Source: Chromobacterium vaccinii (lineage in GTDB: Bacteria; Pseudomonadota; Gammaproteobacteria; Burkholderiales; Chromobacteriaceae). Taken from it: DNA of 48,803 nt. The stretch is taken from contig NZ_JZJL01000038.1 in assembly GCF_000971335.1 (NCBI RefSeq), forward strand, positions 1-48,803, in the 5' to 3' direction. The translations under genes were made by a program, and so were the position numbers. Position 1 is the stretch's first letter. Every line of letters starts with the position of its first letter. Shown here piece by piece: positions 32,496 to 41,104 of the stretch. A model generated the notes under the pieces. It was not told where the DNA came from and made no database searches. It worked only from the letters and a program-made list of their open reading frames with translations.

Positions 32496-33605
32496 ATGAA
32501 ACGAAGCGCGTCCGTCGCGATTCTGCTGGCAAGCGGCGTTCTGGCCGCCTGCAGCACCCAGCAACCGCTGAGCAAGCCTCTGGACTTCAAGTCCGACGCT
32601 CCGAAAACCACCGCCAACAGCCTGGAAGTGCCGCCCGATCTGACCGCGCCGCAAGTCCAGAACAAGTACAACCTGCCTGCCGGCGCCACCGCGACCAACG
32701 TCGACGCCGCGGAACCGACGGTCGGCTCGCCCGTCGCCGTCAATCAGCTGGACAACATCAAGATGGAACGCGCCGGCACCCAACGCTGGCTACTGGTGGG
32801 CAACAAGAAGGCCGCCGAGCTGTGGCCGGTGCTGAAGGCGTTCTGGCAGGAAAACGGTTTCGTGATCAAAACCGAAGACCCGGGCCTGGGCATCATGGAA
32901 ACCGACTGGGCGGAAAACCGCGCCAAACTGCCTAACGACGGCCTGCGCAAGCTGCTGGAAACCGTCGGCCTCGGCAGCGTGTACTCCACCGGCGAGCGCG
33001 ACAAGTTCCGCATCCGCCTGGAAAACACCCCGCAGGGCACCGAGGTCTACTTCTCGCACCGCGGCATGGAAGAGGTCTACGCCGACAACAGCAAGACCAA
33101 CACCGTGTGGCAGCCGCGCGCCACCGACCCCAATCTGGAAGCCGAGCTGCTGGGCCGCTTCATGATGCGGCTGGGCATGAACGAAGAGAAGGCCCGCGAC
33201 CAGGTCAAGCAGACGCTGGCCAAGCCGGCCAAGCCGCAGGATCCGATCGTCGACGGCCAGCTGCAGCTGTCCGACGGCTTCGACCGCGCTTGGCGCCGAG
33301 TCGGCCTGGCGCTGGACCGCGTCGGCCTGATCGTCACCGACCGCGACCGTTCCCAGGGCCTGTACTACGTGAAGCCGGCCAAGGGCGACACCGACAAGGA
33401 AGAATCCGGCGGCTTCTGGTCCAATCTGGCCTTCTGGAAGAACAAGGACGGCCAGGCGATCAAACCGACCGCCCCCGAGTATCGGATCAAGCTGGTCGAA
33501 CAGGGCGCCACCACCACCCTGCAGATCCAGGACAAGCAGGGCAAGCCGCTGTCCGACGACTTCGTCAAAGCGGCGCTCGGCAAACTGCAGACCGAGCTGC
33601 AATAA
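32496..33605 (+). CDS. bamC: Outer membrane assembly lipoprotein BamC
   Basis: 369 aa; an accessory lipoprotein of the BAM complex that inserts beta-barrel proteins. Lipoprotein signal MKRSASVAILLASGVLAAC with Cys19, then the unstructured proline-containing segment (about 20-75) that binds BamD in E. coli, including PLDFKSDAPKTTANSLEVPPDL. Two helix-grip domains follow: LVGNKKAAELWPVLKAFWQ near 105 and SDGFDRAWRRVGLALDRVGL near 260. The C-terminal LSDDFVKAALGKLQTEL is typical. The ATG at 32496 follows GGGAG; longer in-frame ORF upstream overlaps dapA. Confidence 0.93.
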   Translation: MKRSASVAILLASGVLAACSTQQPLSKPLDFKSDAPKTTANSLEVPPDLTAPQVQNKYNLPAGATATNVDAAEPTVGSPVAVNQLDNIKMERAGTQRWLLVGNKKAAELWPVLKAFWQENGFVIKTEDPGLGIMETDWAENRAKLPNDGLRKLLETVGLGSVYSTGERDKFRIRLENTPQGTEVYFSHRGMEEVYADNSKTNTVWQPRATDPNLEAELLGRFMMRLGMNEEKARDQVKQTLAKPAKPQDPIVDGQLQLSDGFDRAWRRVGLALDRVGLIVTDRDRSQGLYYVKPAKGDTDKEESGGFWSNLAFWKNKDGQAIKPTAPEYRIKLVEQGATTTLQIQDKQGKPLSDDFVKAALGKLQTELQ

Positions 33606-33631
33606 CGCAACAAGCCTTGGACCAAAAAACA

Positions 33632-33657
33632 ACAGCCCGCGAAAGCGGGCTGTTTCT
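33632..33657 (+). terminator. dapA-bamC terminator
   Basis: ACAGCCCGC-GAAA-GCGGGCTGT with TTCTT after it. Confidence 0.88.
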
Positions 33658-33822
33658 TATGCGGGATTCATTTAATTGCCGCCCGGTCGCTAGAAACCGC
33701 CAGATGAAATAGCGCTGCTGATTACCGATAGCAATATGTAACGCTTTGTATTCGACAGCAATAACTGTGGTTTTTCCACCAAACATTTACAAATCATCGA
33801 TCCCGCGCCAAACAGCAGGCGC

Positions 33823-33850
33823 AAAAAAACCGGCCGAGGCCGGTTTTTTT
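33823..33850 (-). terminator. Terminator of the Ala/Pro lipoprotein gene
   Basis: AAAAAAA-ACCGGCC-GAG-GCCGGT-TTTTTTT, symmetric tracts, 17 nt after the stop at 33868. It can terminate from both sides. The stretch 33661-33822 holds no recognised gene. Confidence 0.9.
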
Positions 33851-33867
33851 GTGTTGCTCGCCGCTAA

Positions 33868-34071
33868 TTACTTGGCAGCGGAAGCAGCCGGAGCGGAAGC
33901 GTCAGCAGCCGGAGCGGAAGCGGCCGGAGCGGAAGCTTCAGCTGCCGGAGCGGAAGCGGCCGGAGCGGACGCTTCAACTGCCGGAGCGGAGGCTTCAGCC
34001 GGAGCTTCTTTTTTACCGCAAGCGGACAGGGCTACGGCCAGCAGGGCAGCAACGAGGAGCGACTGTTTCAT
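33868..34071 (-). CDS. Small Ala/Pro-repeat lipoprotein
   Basis: 67 aa. The signal peptide MKQSLLVAALLAVALSAC has its lipobox Cys at 18, followed by GKKEAP and then a low-complexity tail made of a 12-residue unit (E/D)ASAPAASAPAA, present about three times plus a shortened first copy, ending in Lys. Mature protein is almost only Ala, Ser, Pro, Glu and Asp, so it is probably an extended periplasmic or surface tether. The RBS is AAAGG, 9 nt before ATG. A -10-like TACAAT lies about 100 bp upstream (34166-34171). Function is unknown. Confidence 0.8.
   Translation of the reverse strand: MKQSLLVAALLAVALSACGKKEAPAEASAPAVEASAPAASAPAAEASAPAASAPAADASAPAASAAK
33871..34014 (-). repeat. 36-bp tandem coding repeats in the Ala/Pro lipoprotein
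   Basis: GCCGGAGCGGAAGC-type words recur on the plus strand. The unit is in frame (12 codons), so copy-number change alters protein length, not frame. Synonymous differences between copies argue against a very recent expansion. Confidence 0.65.
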
Positions 34072-34329
34072 TTTTTCTTTACCTTTGAGGATAAGTTGAA
34101 CAAGACGTCAGTTATCGCACGGTCTCGACAATAAGCCGGGCGACTGAAAATCCATCAGTGAGCAAATTGTATCACGAAAAAAATGGCTGTATAGAGGGCA
34201 AAAATCTAAAAAAACAACAATGCCAAGCACAGACTGACATGTGTCCGCCCAAGCATTAAAACGGGCGTTTACCCCCTGGATTCAGCCTTCCATCGCGTTG
34301 CTTGAACGATACAAGCAAGAAAACTGTTG
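34072..34329. other. Intergenic region, AT-rich
   Basis: 258 nt with no supported gene. It contains the probable minus-strand -10 TACAAT (34166-34171) of the small lipoprotein gene and the 3' end of the roxA transcript. Confidence 0.5.
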
Positions 34330-35463
34330 TTATTCTGCTACATTTGCCGAAAGATGCCAATAACCTGACAGATAACCATCGTGCAGCGCGTCCATCATAT
34401 CGGCGGAATAGCGGCCCGCTTTCAGCCTCCGCCGATTGCCGAAGTGTTGCCAATCGGCAAAATCACCATCGGAAACGTCCACTTTCTCGCCGTTGCAGTA
34501 GACGCAGGCATCGCAGAACAGGATCTGGCTCTTGCGGTCCAGCTCCAGCCCCCGCTCGGCCAATGCCTCGGCGAACGCGTCTTCGTCCAGTTCGTCTTCC
34601 GGCGCGTCATAGAACACATGCGCCTTGGGCTCGGTCAGATAGTGGCCGAGAAAATCGCAGACCGTGTCCTTGTCCCAGCGGATCTGCGACAACAGGCCAG
34701 CCACCTGCCCTATCATCTCGTCGCCTATCCTCGCCGGATCGGCCTGCAGCTTCAGGTCCGGATCGGCATAGACGCCGTCCAGGCAGACGCGGTCCTGCAG
34801 ATAAACCAGGAATTGCGTCGCCAGCTCCTGCGCCGGCGGCGCGCGGAAACCGATCGAGTAGGTCATGCCGGGCTCCAACGCCACGCCGTAGTGCGCGCAG
34901 TGCGGAGGCAGGTACAGCATGTCCCCGTGCTCCAGCACGAACTCCTGCTCCGTGCGGAAGTCCTTCAGCACCCGGATCGGCGCGTCCTCGATGAAGTCAT
35001 CGTCATGCTGGGAGGAAATCTGCCAGCGCTTCTTGCCACCCACCTGCAGCAGGAACACGTCGTAGGCGTCGAAATGCGGGCCGACCGTGCCGCCAGGCGG
35101 AGCATAGCTGATCATCAGATCATCCAGCCTGGCATAAGGGATGAAGTTGAAACGCCACAGGATGTCGTCGATATGCGGCAAGTGATGGTTGACGCCCTGG
35201 ACCAGCAGCGTCCAGTCGGTGTCAGCCAGCCGGCGGAAGCGCGAGGGACGGAACGGGCCACGCTCAAGGTGCCACTTGCCCTTCTTGTACTCGATCAGCC
35301 GCGACTCGGCGTCGTCGCGCTGCGCCAGCTCGGACAGCACCGAAAAATCGACGTGCGGGCCGACATCGGTCAACGCGCCGCGGATCAACAGAGGTTTCTT
35401 GTGCCAGTATTCGGCGAGGAATTGTTCGGGCGACATGCCGCCCAGCAAGTTTGTGGTATTCAT
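34330..35463 (-). CDS. roxA: Ribosomal oxygenase, 50S L16 3-hydroxylase (JmjC/cupin)
   Basis: 377 aa; a 2-oxoglutarate/Fe(II) oxygenase of the YcfD/RoxA type that hydroxylates an arginine of ribosomal protein L16. Opening MSPEQFLAEYWHKKPLLIRGA is the family hallmark. The facial triad is in GPHFDAYDVFLLQVGGKKRW near residues 125-145 (His and Asp) and HGDMLYLPPHCAHYGVAL near 180-197 (distal His). DLMISYAPPGGTVGPH precedes the first His. A C-terminal winged-helix region includes GRKS-like DRKSQILFCDACVYCNGE. Length fits (E. coli YcfD 373 aa). It is divergent from slyD. Confidence 0.92.
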   Translation of the reverse strand: MNTTNLLGGMSPEQFLAEYWHKKPLLIRGALTDVGPHVDFSVLSELAQRDDAESRLIEYKKGKWHLERGPFRPSRFRRLADTDWTLLVQGVNHHLPHIDDILWRFNFIPYARLDDLMISYAPPGGTVGPHFDAYDVFLLQVGGKKRWQISSQHDDDFIEDAPIRVLKDFRTEQEFVLEHGDMLYLPPHCAHYGVALEPGMTYSIGFRAPPAQELATQFLVYLQDRVCLDGVYADPDLKLQADPARIGDEMIGQVAGLLSQIRWDKDTVCDFLGHYLTEPKAHVFYDAPEDELDEDAFAEALAERGLELDRKSQILFCDACVYCNGEKVDVSDGDFADWQHFGNRRRLKAGRYSADMMDALHDGYLSGYWHLSANVAE

Positions 35464-35604
35464 CAGCTTTTACGGGCTCAGCCGCCCGTCTATGGTTTAC
35501 AATTACGCCAGCGGACGCGCGAGCGTCCTATCTTGCGGTGGAAGGAACACCCTCGGGACCGTCCCTGTCAAGTTTTTTTACCATCCATCACGGATATCCA
35601 ACTC

Positions 35605-36084
35605 ATGCAAATCGCCAAAAACACCATCGTCACGATCCACTACGAGATGTTTGACGTCGACAATAACCTGCTCGACAAGACCGAAGAGCCGATCAGCTAC
35701 CTGCACGGCGGCTACGATGGCATCTTCCCTCTGGTGGAAGAGGCGCTGGAAGGCAAGAATGTCGGTGAATCCATCGACGTGAAGCTGACCTCCGATGACG
35801 CGTTCGGCGACCCGGAAGAAGAGCTGATCCGCGTGGAAGATCTGGAAGTGTTCCCGGCCGACGTCGAAGTCGGCATGGTATTCGAAGCTGACGATCCGGA
35901 AACCGGCGAACTGCTGCTGTTCCGCGTCACCGACATCGCCGACGGCAAAGCCGTCGTCGACGCCAACCACCCGCTGGCCGGCCAGAGCATCCGCTTCTCC
36001 GCCAAGGTGGTGGAAGTGCGCGCCGCCAGCGCTGACGAAGTCAGCCACGGCCACGCCCACGGCGAACACGGCCACCACCACTGA
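35605..36084 (+). CDS. slyD: FKBP-type peptidyl-prolyl isomerase, SlyD type
   Basis: 159 aa; a cytoplasmic prolyl isomerase/chaperone that also binds metals. FKBP half: IAKNTIVTIHYEMFDVD with PISYLHGGYDGIFPLVEEALEGKNVGES (about 23-55). The inserted IF chaperone domain follows (about 67-125): SDDAFGDPEEELIRVEDLEVFP to VVDANHPLAGQSIRF. Then comes the return to FKBP with AKVVEVRAAS and a His-rich tail HGHAHGEHGHHH that should bind nickel. The tail is short compared with E. coli SlyD and has no cysteines. The ATG at 35605 gives the family start; RBS is weak (GGATATCC). Confidence 0.92.
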   Translation: MQIAKNTIVTIHYEMFDVDNNLLDKTEEPISYLHGGYDGIFPLVEEALEGKNVGESIDVKLTSDDAFGDPEEELIRVEDLEVFPADVEVGMVFEADDPETGELLLFRVTDIADGKAVVDANHPLAGQSIRFSAKVVEVRAASADEVSHGHAHGEHGHHH

Positions 36085-36113
36085 GCGGCAGCGGCGATTC
36101 ATCGCCCTGTCGG

Positions 36114-36140
36114 AAAAAGCGGCCTCCGGGCCGCTTTTTT
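36114..36140 (+). terminator. slyD terminator (bidirectional)
   Basis: AAAAAGCGGCC-TCCG-GGCCGCTTTTTT between convergent slyD and the PAP2 gene. Confidence 0.92.
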
Positions 36141-36148
36141 ATTCGCGC

Positions 36149-36895
36149 TCAGTGCCCGCGCCGGGCAAAGCGCCAGAATCCGGCCAGCACCACCCCGCCC
36201 GCGATCGCCGCGCGCAGCCAATATTCGGCGAACACGCCGCGCTGCCCCAGCAGCCAGGCCAGCGTGCCGGCCAGCAACACCAGCAGGATCAACTCCGCCG
36301 TGCGGGAGATGTCTCGCGGCCAGCCATCCGGCCAGGCAAAACGCAGCGCCAGCCTTATCGCTCCCCAGCCCAGCAGCGCGCCCACCGTCAGATCCAGCGG
36401 CCAGTGCACACCGATGGCGATTCTGGACAGCATCACCAGCCCGGCCAGCGGCAGCCATGCAGCCGCCCTGCCCCAGCCTATGCCGCGCCAGGCGAAGGTG
36501 GCCAGCGCGGCCGAAGCCATCGCGTGCCCAGACGGGAAGGAGCCATTTCCGGGCAAACGATCCAATAAGTCCACCATGCCCTGCGGCAGTACTTGCGGCG
36601 GCCTGGACACGTCGAAACCGGCCTTCAGCAGCACCGCCAGCACGATGGCGGCCGCGCCACCGGCGATCAGCGCCGGCAAACGCCGCGGCTCGCGCCAGCA
36701 CAAGGCCAGCATCAGCGCCAATGCGGTCGGCCAATCGCCGAACACGCTGAAAAAGCGCCACAGCGGCGCCGGCAGGTGGTGCAGCAGCGGATGCAGGAAC
36801 AGAAACAGCTGACGATTGGCCTGCGGCCAGGCCGCCAGCGCCGCGCTCAATACCGCCAGCAGGACGGCCGGCCAGAATCGACGAAGCACGACCAT
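36149..36895 (-). CDS. PAP2-family membrane phosphatase
   Basis: 248 aa, about six or seven hydrophobic segments. All three motifs of the PAP2/acid phosphatase superfamily are present: KAGFDVSRPP near residue 90 (K-x6-RP), GSFPSGHAMASAALATF near 117-133 (PSGH), and SRIAIGVHWPLDLTVGALLG near 157-176 (SR-x5-H-x3-D). Substrates of such enzymes include undecaprenyl pyrophosphate, phosphatidylglycerol phosphate and lipid A phosphates; which applies here is not clear. It lies 3 nt after prmC in the mgtE-prmC direction, so it is probably co-transcribed. Confidence 0.9.
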   Translation of the reverse strand: MVVLRRFWPAVLLAVLSAALAAWPQANRQLFLFLHPLLHHLPAPLWRFFSVFGDWPTALALMLALCWREPRRLPALIAGGAAAIVLAVLLKAGFDVSRPPQVLPQGMVDLLDRLPGNGSFPSGHAMASAALATFAWRGIGWGRAAAWLPLAGLVMLSRIAIGVHWPLDLTVGALLGWGAIRLALRFAWPDGWPRDISRTAELILLVLLAGTLAWLLGQRGVFAEYWLRAAIAGGVVLAGFWRFARRGH

Positions 36896-36898
36896 CGC

Positions 36899-37720
36899 TC
36901 AGCCCGCCTTGCGCCCGACGGTGATGCGGTCCTGGCCGGCCAGGTCGCAAATAGTTTCCACCTGGCTCAAGCCGGCGGCGGAAAACAACCCCCTCACCGC
37001 CTCGCCCTGGTCGTAACCGTGTTCGACCATCAGCCAGCCGCCGTCGGCCAGCCGCCCCGGCGCGCCGGCGGCGATCTCGCGCAGGCAGGCCAGGCCGTCG
37101 GCCTCGTCGGTCAGCGCGCCGCGCGGCTCGAAGCGCAGGTCGCCTTCGGCCAGATGATGGTCGTCGCGCTCGATATACGGCGGGTTGGAGACGATCAGGT
37201 CGAAACGCGCGTCCGCATCCAGCGGATCGAACCAGCTGCCCAGCCGGAAATCGACCCGGGCGGCCAGCGCGTCGGCATTGCCGCGCGCGACGGCCAGCGC
37301 GTGGGCCGAGACATCCACCGCGCCCACAACCCAGTCCGGCGCTTCCAGCGCCAGCGTGACGGCGATGATGCCGCTGCCGGTGCCCAGGTCCACCGCCCGC
37401 GCCGGCGCGGTCCGGTCGACGCGGGACAGCGCCTGCTCAATCAGATGCTCAGTCTCAGGCCGCGGAATCAGCACTCCCGGGCTGACCTGGAAATCGCGGC
37501 CGTAGAATTCGCGCGCGCCGAGCAGATAAGCCATGGGTTCGCCGGTCAGGCGGCGCGCGGCCAGCGCGTCGAAGGCGGCCGCGGCCTCATCCGGCAGTTC
37601 GCGCTCGGGATGGCCGATGATGGCGGCGTGGGTCAGACCGGGCCAGGCATGCGTCAGCAGCATCCGGGACTCCAGCCTGGGCAGGGGGTGGCGCCGCAGC
37701 GCCTGTTCTATGGTCGGCAT
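36899..37720 (-). CDS. prmC: Release factor glutamine N5-methyltransferase
   Basis: 273 aa; methylates the GGQ glutamine of RF1 and RF2. An N-terminal helical domain (ESRMLLTHAWPGLTHAAII near residue 17) is followed by FYGRDFQVSPGVLIPRPETEHLIE near 71-94, the SAM-binding VDLGTGSGIIAVTLALE near 108-124, VDVSAHALAVARGNA near 133, and the catalytic NPPYIERDDHHL near 180-191. Length is typical. It is located between mgtE (7-nt gap) and the PAP2 gene. Confidence 0.95.
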   Translation of the reverse strand: MPTIEQALRRHPLPRLESRMLLTHAWPGLTHAAIIGHPERELPDEAAAAFDALAARRLTGEPMAYLLGAREFYGRDFQVSPGVLIPRPETEHLIEQALSRVDRTAPARAVDLGTGSGIIAVTLALEAPDWVVGAVDVSAHALAVARGNADALAARVDFRLGSWFDPLDADARFDLIVSNPPYIERDDHHLAEGDLRFEPRGALTDEADGLACLREIAAGAPGRLADGGWLMVEHGYDQGEAVRGLFSAAGLSQVETICDLAGQDRITVGRKAG

Positions 37721-37727
37721 GGTTCTA

Positions 37728-39167
37728 TTACAGCAGGAACAGGGTGGCCAGTCCCAGGAAAATCAGGAAGCCGCCGGAATCGGTGCAGGCGGTGATCAAT
37801 ACGCTGGAGCCCAGCGCCGGGTCCTTGCCCAGCTTCTGCATCAGCGTCGGGATCATCACCCCCATGGTGGCGGCCAGCATCAGGTTCAGCGTCATCGCCG
37901 CCAGCATCACCAGGCCTAGCGACACGCTGCCGTACAGCAGCCAGGCCACCACGCCGATGACGCTGCCCCAGGCCATGCCGTTGATCACGCTGACGCCCAG
38001 CTCCTTGCGCCACAGCCGGCCGGCCTGGCCAACCTGCATCTGGCCCATGGCCAGCGCGCGCACGATCATGGTGATGGTCTGGTTGCCGGAATTGCCGCCT
38101 ATGCCGGCGACGATGGGCATCAAGGCCGCCAGCGCCACCAGCTGGGCGATGGAATGTTCGAAGGCGCCGATCACGCGGGAGGCGAAGAAGGCGGTGCAGA
38201 GGTTGATCGCCAGCCAAGACCAACGGTTCTTCACCGAATCCATCACCGGCGCGAACAGGTCTTCCTCCTCCTTCAGGCCCGCCAGGTTCAGCATCTCGCT
38301 ATCGGACTCCTCGCGGATCACGTCCACCATCGCATCCACGGTCAGCCGGCCCAGCAGCGCGCCGCGCTCGTCGACCACCGGCGCGCTGACCAGGTCATAG
38401 CGCTCGAAGGCCTGGGCCGCGTCCACCGCCGGCTCGTCCGGATGAAAGCTCACCACCTCGGTGGCCATCGCCTCCGCCACCAGCGTGTCCGGATCGGACA
38501 CCAAGAGCTTGCGCACCGACAGCACGCCCTTGAGCAGGCCGGCGTCATCGGTGACGAAGATCTTGTCGGTCTGGCCGGGCAGATCCTCGAAGCGGCGCAG
38601 GTAGCGCAGCACCACTTCGCAGCTGACGTCGGCGCGTATCTTCACCAGCTCGAAATCCATCAGCGCGCCGACGCGGTCGTCATCGTAGGACAGCACCGCC
38701 TGCAATTGGCCGCGCTCTTCCTCGTCCAGCCGGCCCATCGCCTCGTACACCACCTGGCGCGGCAGGTCCGGCGCCAGCTCGGCCAGTTCGTCGGCGTCCA
38801 ACTCGTCCAGCGCCGCCACCAGCTCGTCGGGCTCCATCACCTCGATCAGCGACTCGCGCACCGCGTCGGACACTTCAAGCAACACCGCGCCGTCGCGCGA
38901 GGGATCGGTCAGATCCCAGGCCAGCAGCCGGTCTTCCAGCGGCAGCGCCTCCAGCACGTGGGCGATGTCGGCTGGGTGCAGTTGGGACAGTTTCTGTCCC
39001 AGCTCCAGCAGATTGTGTTGCGGCGCCTGCGGATCGGCGGCGGCTTCGGCCGCGTCCTGACGCGTAGCAAGATGTTCAAGCTGGCGCTGGCGCTCGATCA
39101 GGCGCTGCACCAGGCCCAGGCTTTCCTGCAGACGATCGGCGGATTGTTGCTTGTAGGCAACCGTCAT
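37728..39167 (-). CDS. mgtE: Magnesium transporter MgtE
   Basis: 479 aa; a Mg2+-gated Mg2+ channel. An N-terminal acidic superhelical domain (about 50-170, with HPADIAHVLEALPLEDRLLAW and LDELDADELAELAPDLP) is followed by a CBS pair (about 175-300, with VSFHPDEPAVDAAQAFERYDLVSAPVVDERG), a plug helix, and five membrane helices. The pore signatures are ALMPIVAGIGGNSGNQTITMIVRALA near 355-380 and MIPTLMQKLGKDPALGSSVLITACTDSGGF near 430-460, including the ion-coordinating Asp. RBS is GGAAGGAG. No magnesium riboswitch structure was recognised upstream. Confidence 0.95.
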   Translation of the reverse strand: MTVAYKQQSADRLQESLGLVQRLIERQRQLEHLATRQDAAEAAADPQAPQHNLLELGQKLSQLHPADIAHVLEALPLEDRLLAWDLTDPSRDGAVLLEVSDAVRESLIEVMEPDELVAALDELDADELAELAPDLPRQVVYEAMGRLDEEERGQLQAVLSYDDDRVGALMDFELVKIRADVSCEVVLRYLRRFEDLPGQTDKIFVTDDAGLLKGVLSVRKLLVSDPDTLVAEAMATEVVSFHPDEPAVDAAQAFERYDLVSAPVVDERGALLGRLTVDAMVDVIREESDSEMLNLAGLKEEEDLFAPVMDSVKNRWSWLAINLCTAFFASRVIGAFEHSIAQLVALAALMPIVAGIGGNSGNQTITMIVRALAMGQMQVGQAGRLWRKELGVSVINGMAWGSVIGVVAWLLYGSVSLGLVMLAAMTLNLMLAATMGVMIPTLMQKLGKDPALGSSVLITACTDSGGFLIFLGLATLFLL

Positions 39168-39348
39168 GCACGTCTCCTTCCGCCCACTGGGCGCGCGAAG
39201 GGGGCCGACGGTGTGAGGCGGGATTTTATAGAGTGATACGGGATTCGATTAAGGGATAACTGGGTAAGTCCATTGCGTTGGCCGCGGCATGCGCGCGGCG
39301 CGCGAAAAGAAAGTCGCGATTGTAACATATCGTCACAAGCGGCTTCCA

Positions 39349-39374
39349 CCCGCCGCCGCGGACAAGGCGGCGGG
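39349..39374 (-). terminator. Possible terminator hairpin after mtgA
   Basis: CCCGCCGCC (39349-39357) and GGCGGCGGG (39366-39374), a 9-bp GC stem shortly after the mtgA stop, without a T-tract. Possibly a weak or rho-assisted terminator. Confidence 0.4.
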
Positions 39375-39388
39375 CCGGAACAGCGGGA

Positions 39389-40075
39389 TCAGGGCAGTTC
39401 GACGTAGCCCATCCGGCGCTGGATGATGCGGGTCTTGCGCGCCAGGCCCGGCGCGCCGCGACGCTCGTCGTAATAGCGCGGATTGGGCACCATCGCGGCC
39501 AGCTTGGCGGCCTGCGACGACGACAGGCGCGAGGCGCCGGTGCGGAAGTAATAGCGCGAGGCGGCCTCGGCGCCGAACACGCCGTTGCCCCACTCGATCA
39601 CGTTCAGGTAGATCTCGTAGATGCGGCGCTTGTCCAGCACCGACTCCAGCATCACCGTGATCAGCGCCTCCTCCAGCTTGCGCCATGGCGTCTTGCCGCT
39701 GGACAGGAACAGGTTCTTGGCCAGCTGCTGGCTGATGGTGGAGCCGCCGGCGACGATCTTGCCCTTCTGCAGGTTCTTTTCGAACGCCGCCTCGATGCCG
39801 TCCCAATCGAAGCCTTCGTGGTCGACGAACTTGGCGTCCTCGGACGCGATCAGCGCCCGTTTCAGATTCGGCGATATCTTGTCGTACGGCACCCACTTGT
39901 GGCGCAGCTCGGCCTCGGGGTCGTCCTGCTGCAGCCTGGCCAGCTGCTCGTTCATGAAAGAACTGGCGCCGGGATTGTGGTCGCGCCAGTAGACGATATG
40001 GCCGAGCACCCACAGGTTATACAGCAGAAAGGCGGCCACCAGGGCCGCCAGGATCTTGAACAGGATGCGCGTCAT
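39389..40075 (-). CDS. mtgA: Monofunctional biosynthetic peptidoglycan transglycosylase
   Basis: 228 aa; polymerises lipid II glycan strands without a transpeptidase domain. One N-terminal membrane anchor (LFKILAALVAAFLLYNLWVL). GT51 motifs: ALIASEDAKFVDHEGFDWDGIEAAF near residues 73-97 (catalytic Glu), GGSTISQQLAKNLFLS near 110-125, RKLEEALITVMLE near 131-143, and KRRIYEIYLNVIEWGNGVFGAEAASRYYF near 149-177. It follows aroE by 2 nt, so it is co-transcribed and probably translationally coupled. Confidence 0.96.
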   Translation of the reverse strand: MTRILFKILAALVAAFLLYNLWVLGHIVYWRDHNPGASSFMNEQLARLQQDDPEAELRHKWVPYDKISPNLKRALIASEDAKFVDHEGFDWDGIEAAFEKNLQKGKIVAGGSTISQQLAKNLFLSSGKTPWRKLEEALITVMLESVLDKRRIYEIYLNVIEWGNGVFGAEAASRYYFRTGASRLSSSQAAKLAAMVPNPRYYDERRGAPGLARKTRIIQRRMGYVELP

Positions 40076-40077
40076 GC

Positions 40078-40899
40078 TCAGGCCAACACTTCCCTCAGCA
40101 TATTGGTCACCTTGCGCGTCTCGGGCTGCACGCCGCGCCAGATGGAGAACGACTCGGCCGCCTGCTCCACCAGCATGCCCAGGCCGTCGGCCAGCATGCC
40201 GGCGTTTTCGCCTTGGGCGCGCTGCAGGAACGGCGTCAGGCCAGCGCTGTACACCATGTCGTAGGCCAGCGTGCGCGGCGTGAACACGCCGTGCGGCAGC
40301 GGCGGCATTTCATTGTTCAGGCTGGTGGAGGTGGCATTGATGATGATGTCGAAGCTGCGGCCTTCCAGCGCGGCGTAGCCGACCGCTTCCACCTTGCCGT
40401 AGCGGGCGAAATGGTGCGCCAGCGCCTCGGCCTTGATCACGGTGCGGTTGACGATGGTCAGGCTGGCCGGCTTCTGCTCCAGAATGGGCTCCAGCACGCC
40501 GCGCACCGCGCCGCCGGCGCCCAGGATCAACACGCGCCGGCCGGCGATCGGGTAATCCAGGTTTTCCACGATGTCGCGCACCAGGCCGACGCCGTCGGTG
40601 TTGTCGCCGTACACCTTGCCGTCGCGGAAGGCCAGCGTGTTCACCGCCTCGGCCGCGCGCGCGCGCTCGGTCAGCTCGGACGCGTAGCGGAAAGCGTCGC
40701 CCTTGAACGGCAGCGTGATGTTCAAACCCTTGCCGCCCTTGGCTGCGAATTCGCCCACCACCTCGTTGAAGCGGCCGATGTCGGCGAACAGGCGCTCATA
40801 GCTGATGTCCTCTCCGGTGGCCCGGGCGAACTCCTCGTGGATGAACGGCGACTGGCTATGGGAGATCGGGTTGCCGATTACGGCGTAACGGTCGGTCAT
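40078..40899 (-). CDS. aroE: Shikimate dehydrogenase
   Basis: 273 aa; reduces 3-dehydroshikimate with NADPH. Features: YAVIGNPISHSQSPFIHEEFA near the start (substrate serines), LNITLPFKGDAF near residue 65 (catalytic Lys), DNTDGVGLVRDI near 101 (Asn/Asp), the nucleotide loop LGAGGAVRGVLEPIL near 127, IVNRTVIKAEALA near 150, and DMVYSAGLTPFLQRA near 214. The ATG at 40899 follows GGAAAGCCGGAC; the in-frame 50-codon extension upstream is not conserved. First gene of aroE-mtgA. Confidence 0.96.
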   Translation of the reverse strand: MTDRYAVIGNPISHSQSPFIHEEFARATGEDISYERLFADIGRFNEVVGEFAAKGGKGLNITLPFKGDAFRYASELTERARAAEAVNTLAFRDGKVYGDNTDGVGLVRDIVENLDYPIAGRRVLILGAGGAVRGVLEPILEQKPASLTIVNRTVIKAEALAHHFARYGKVEAVGYAALEGRSFDIIINATSTSLNNEMPPLPHGVFTPRTLAYDMVYSAGLTPFLQRAQGENAGMLADGLGMLVEQAAESFSIWRGVQPETRKVTNMLREVLA

Positions 40900-41104
40900 G
40901 TCCGGCTTTCCAAAATGCGATATGTTTTGTGCGGCCAAGGAACCGCCGACAAAGCCTCCCGGCGCGCCCTGAAACCGGGCGTGCGCCCATCGGGAACGCG
41001 CTGCGCGGCGCGCCATGGCTTTGTCGGCAGATCGAAGCTGCGGGTTCACCCCACACTTTGCCGCTTAACGCCGCAAACTTCAACCGCCTCGGACAAGGGA
41101 ACAA

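Noticed and set aside
33871-34014. CRISPR array
   Set aside because: The repeats are contiguous in-frame codon repeats without spacers. No CRISPR array exists elsewhere in the window.
39168-39348. Magnesium riboswitch upstream of mgtE
   Set aside because: No conserved M-box or mgtA-leader structure could be recognised; only short hairpins such as CGCGA-TCGCG.
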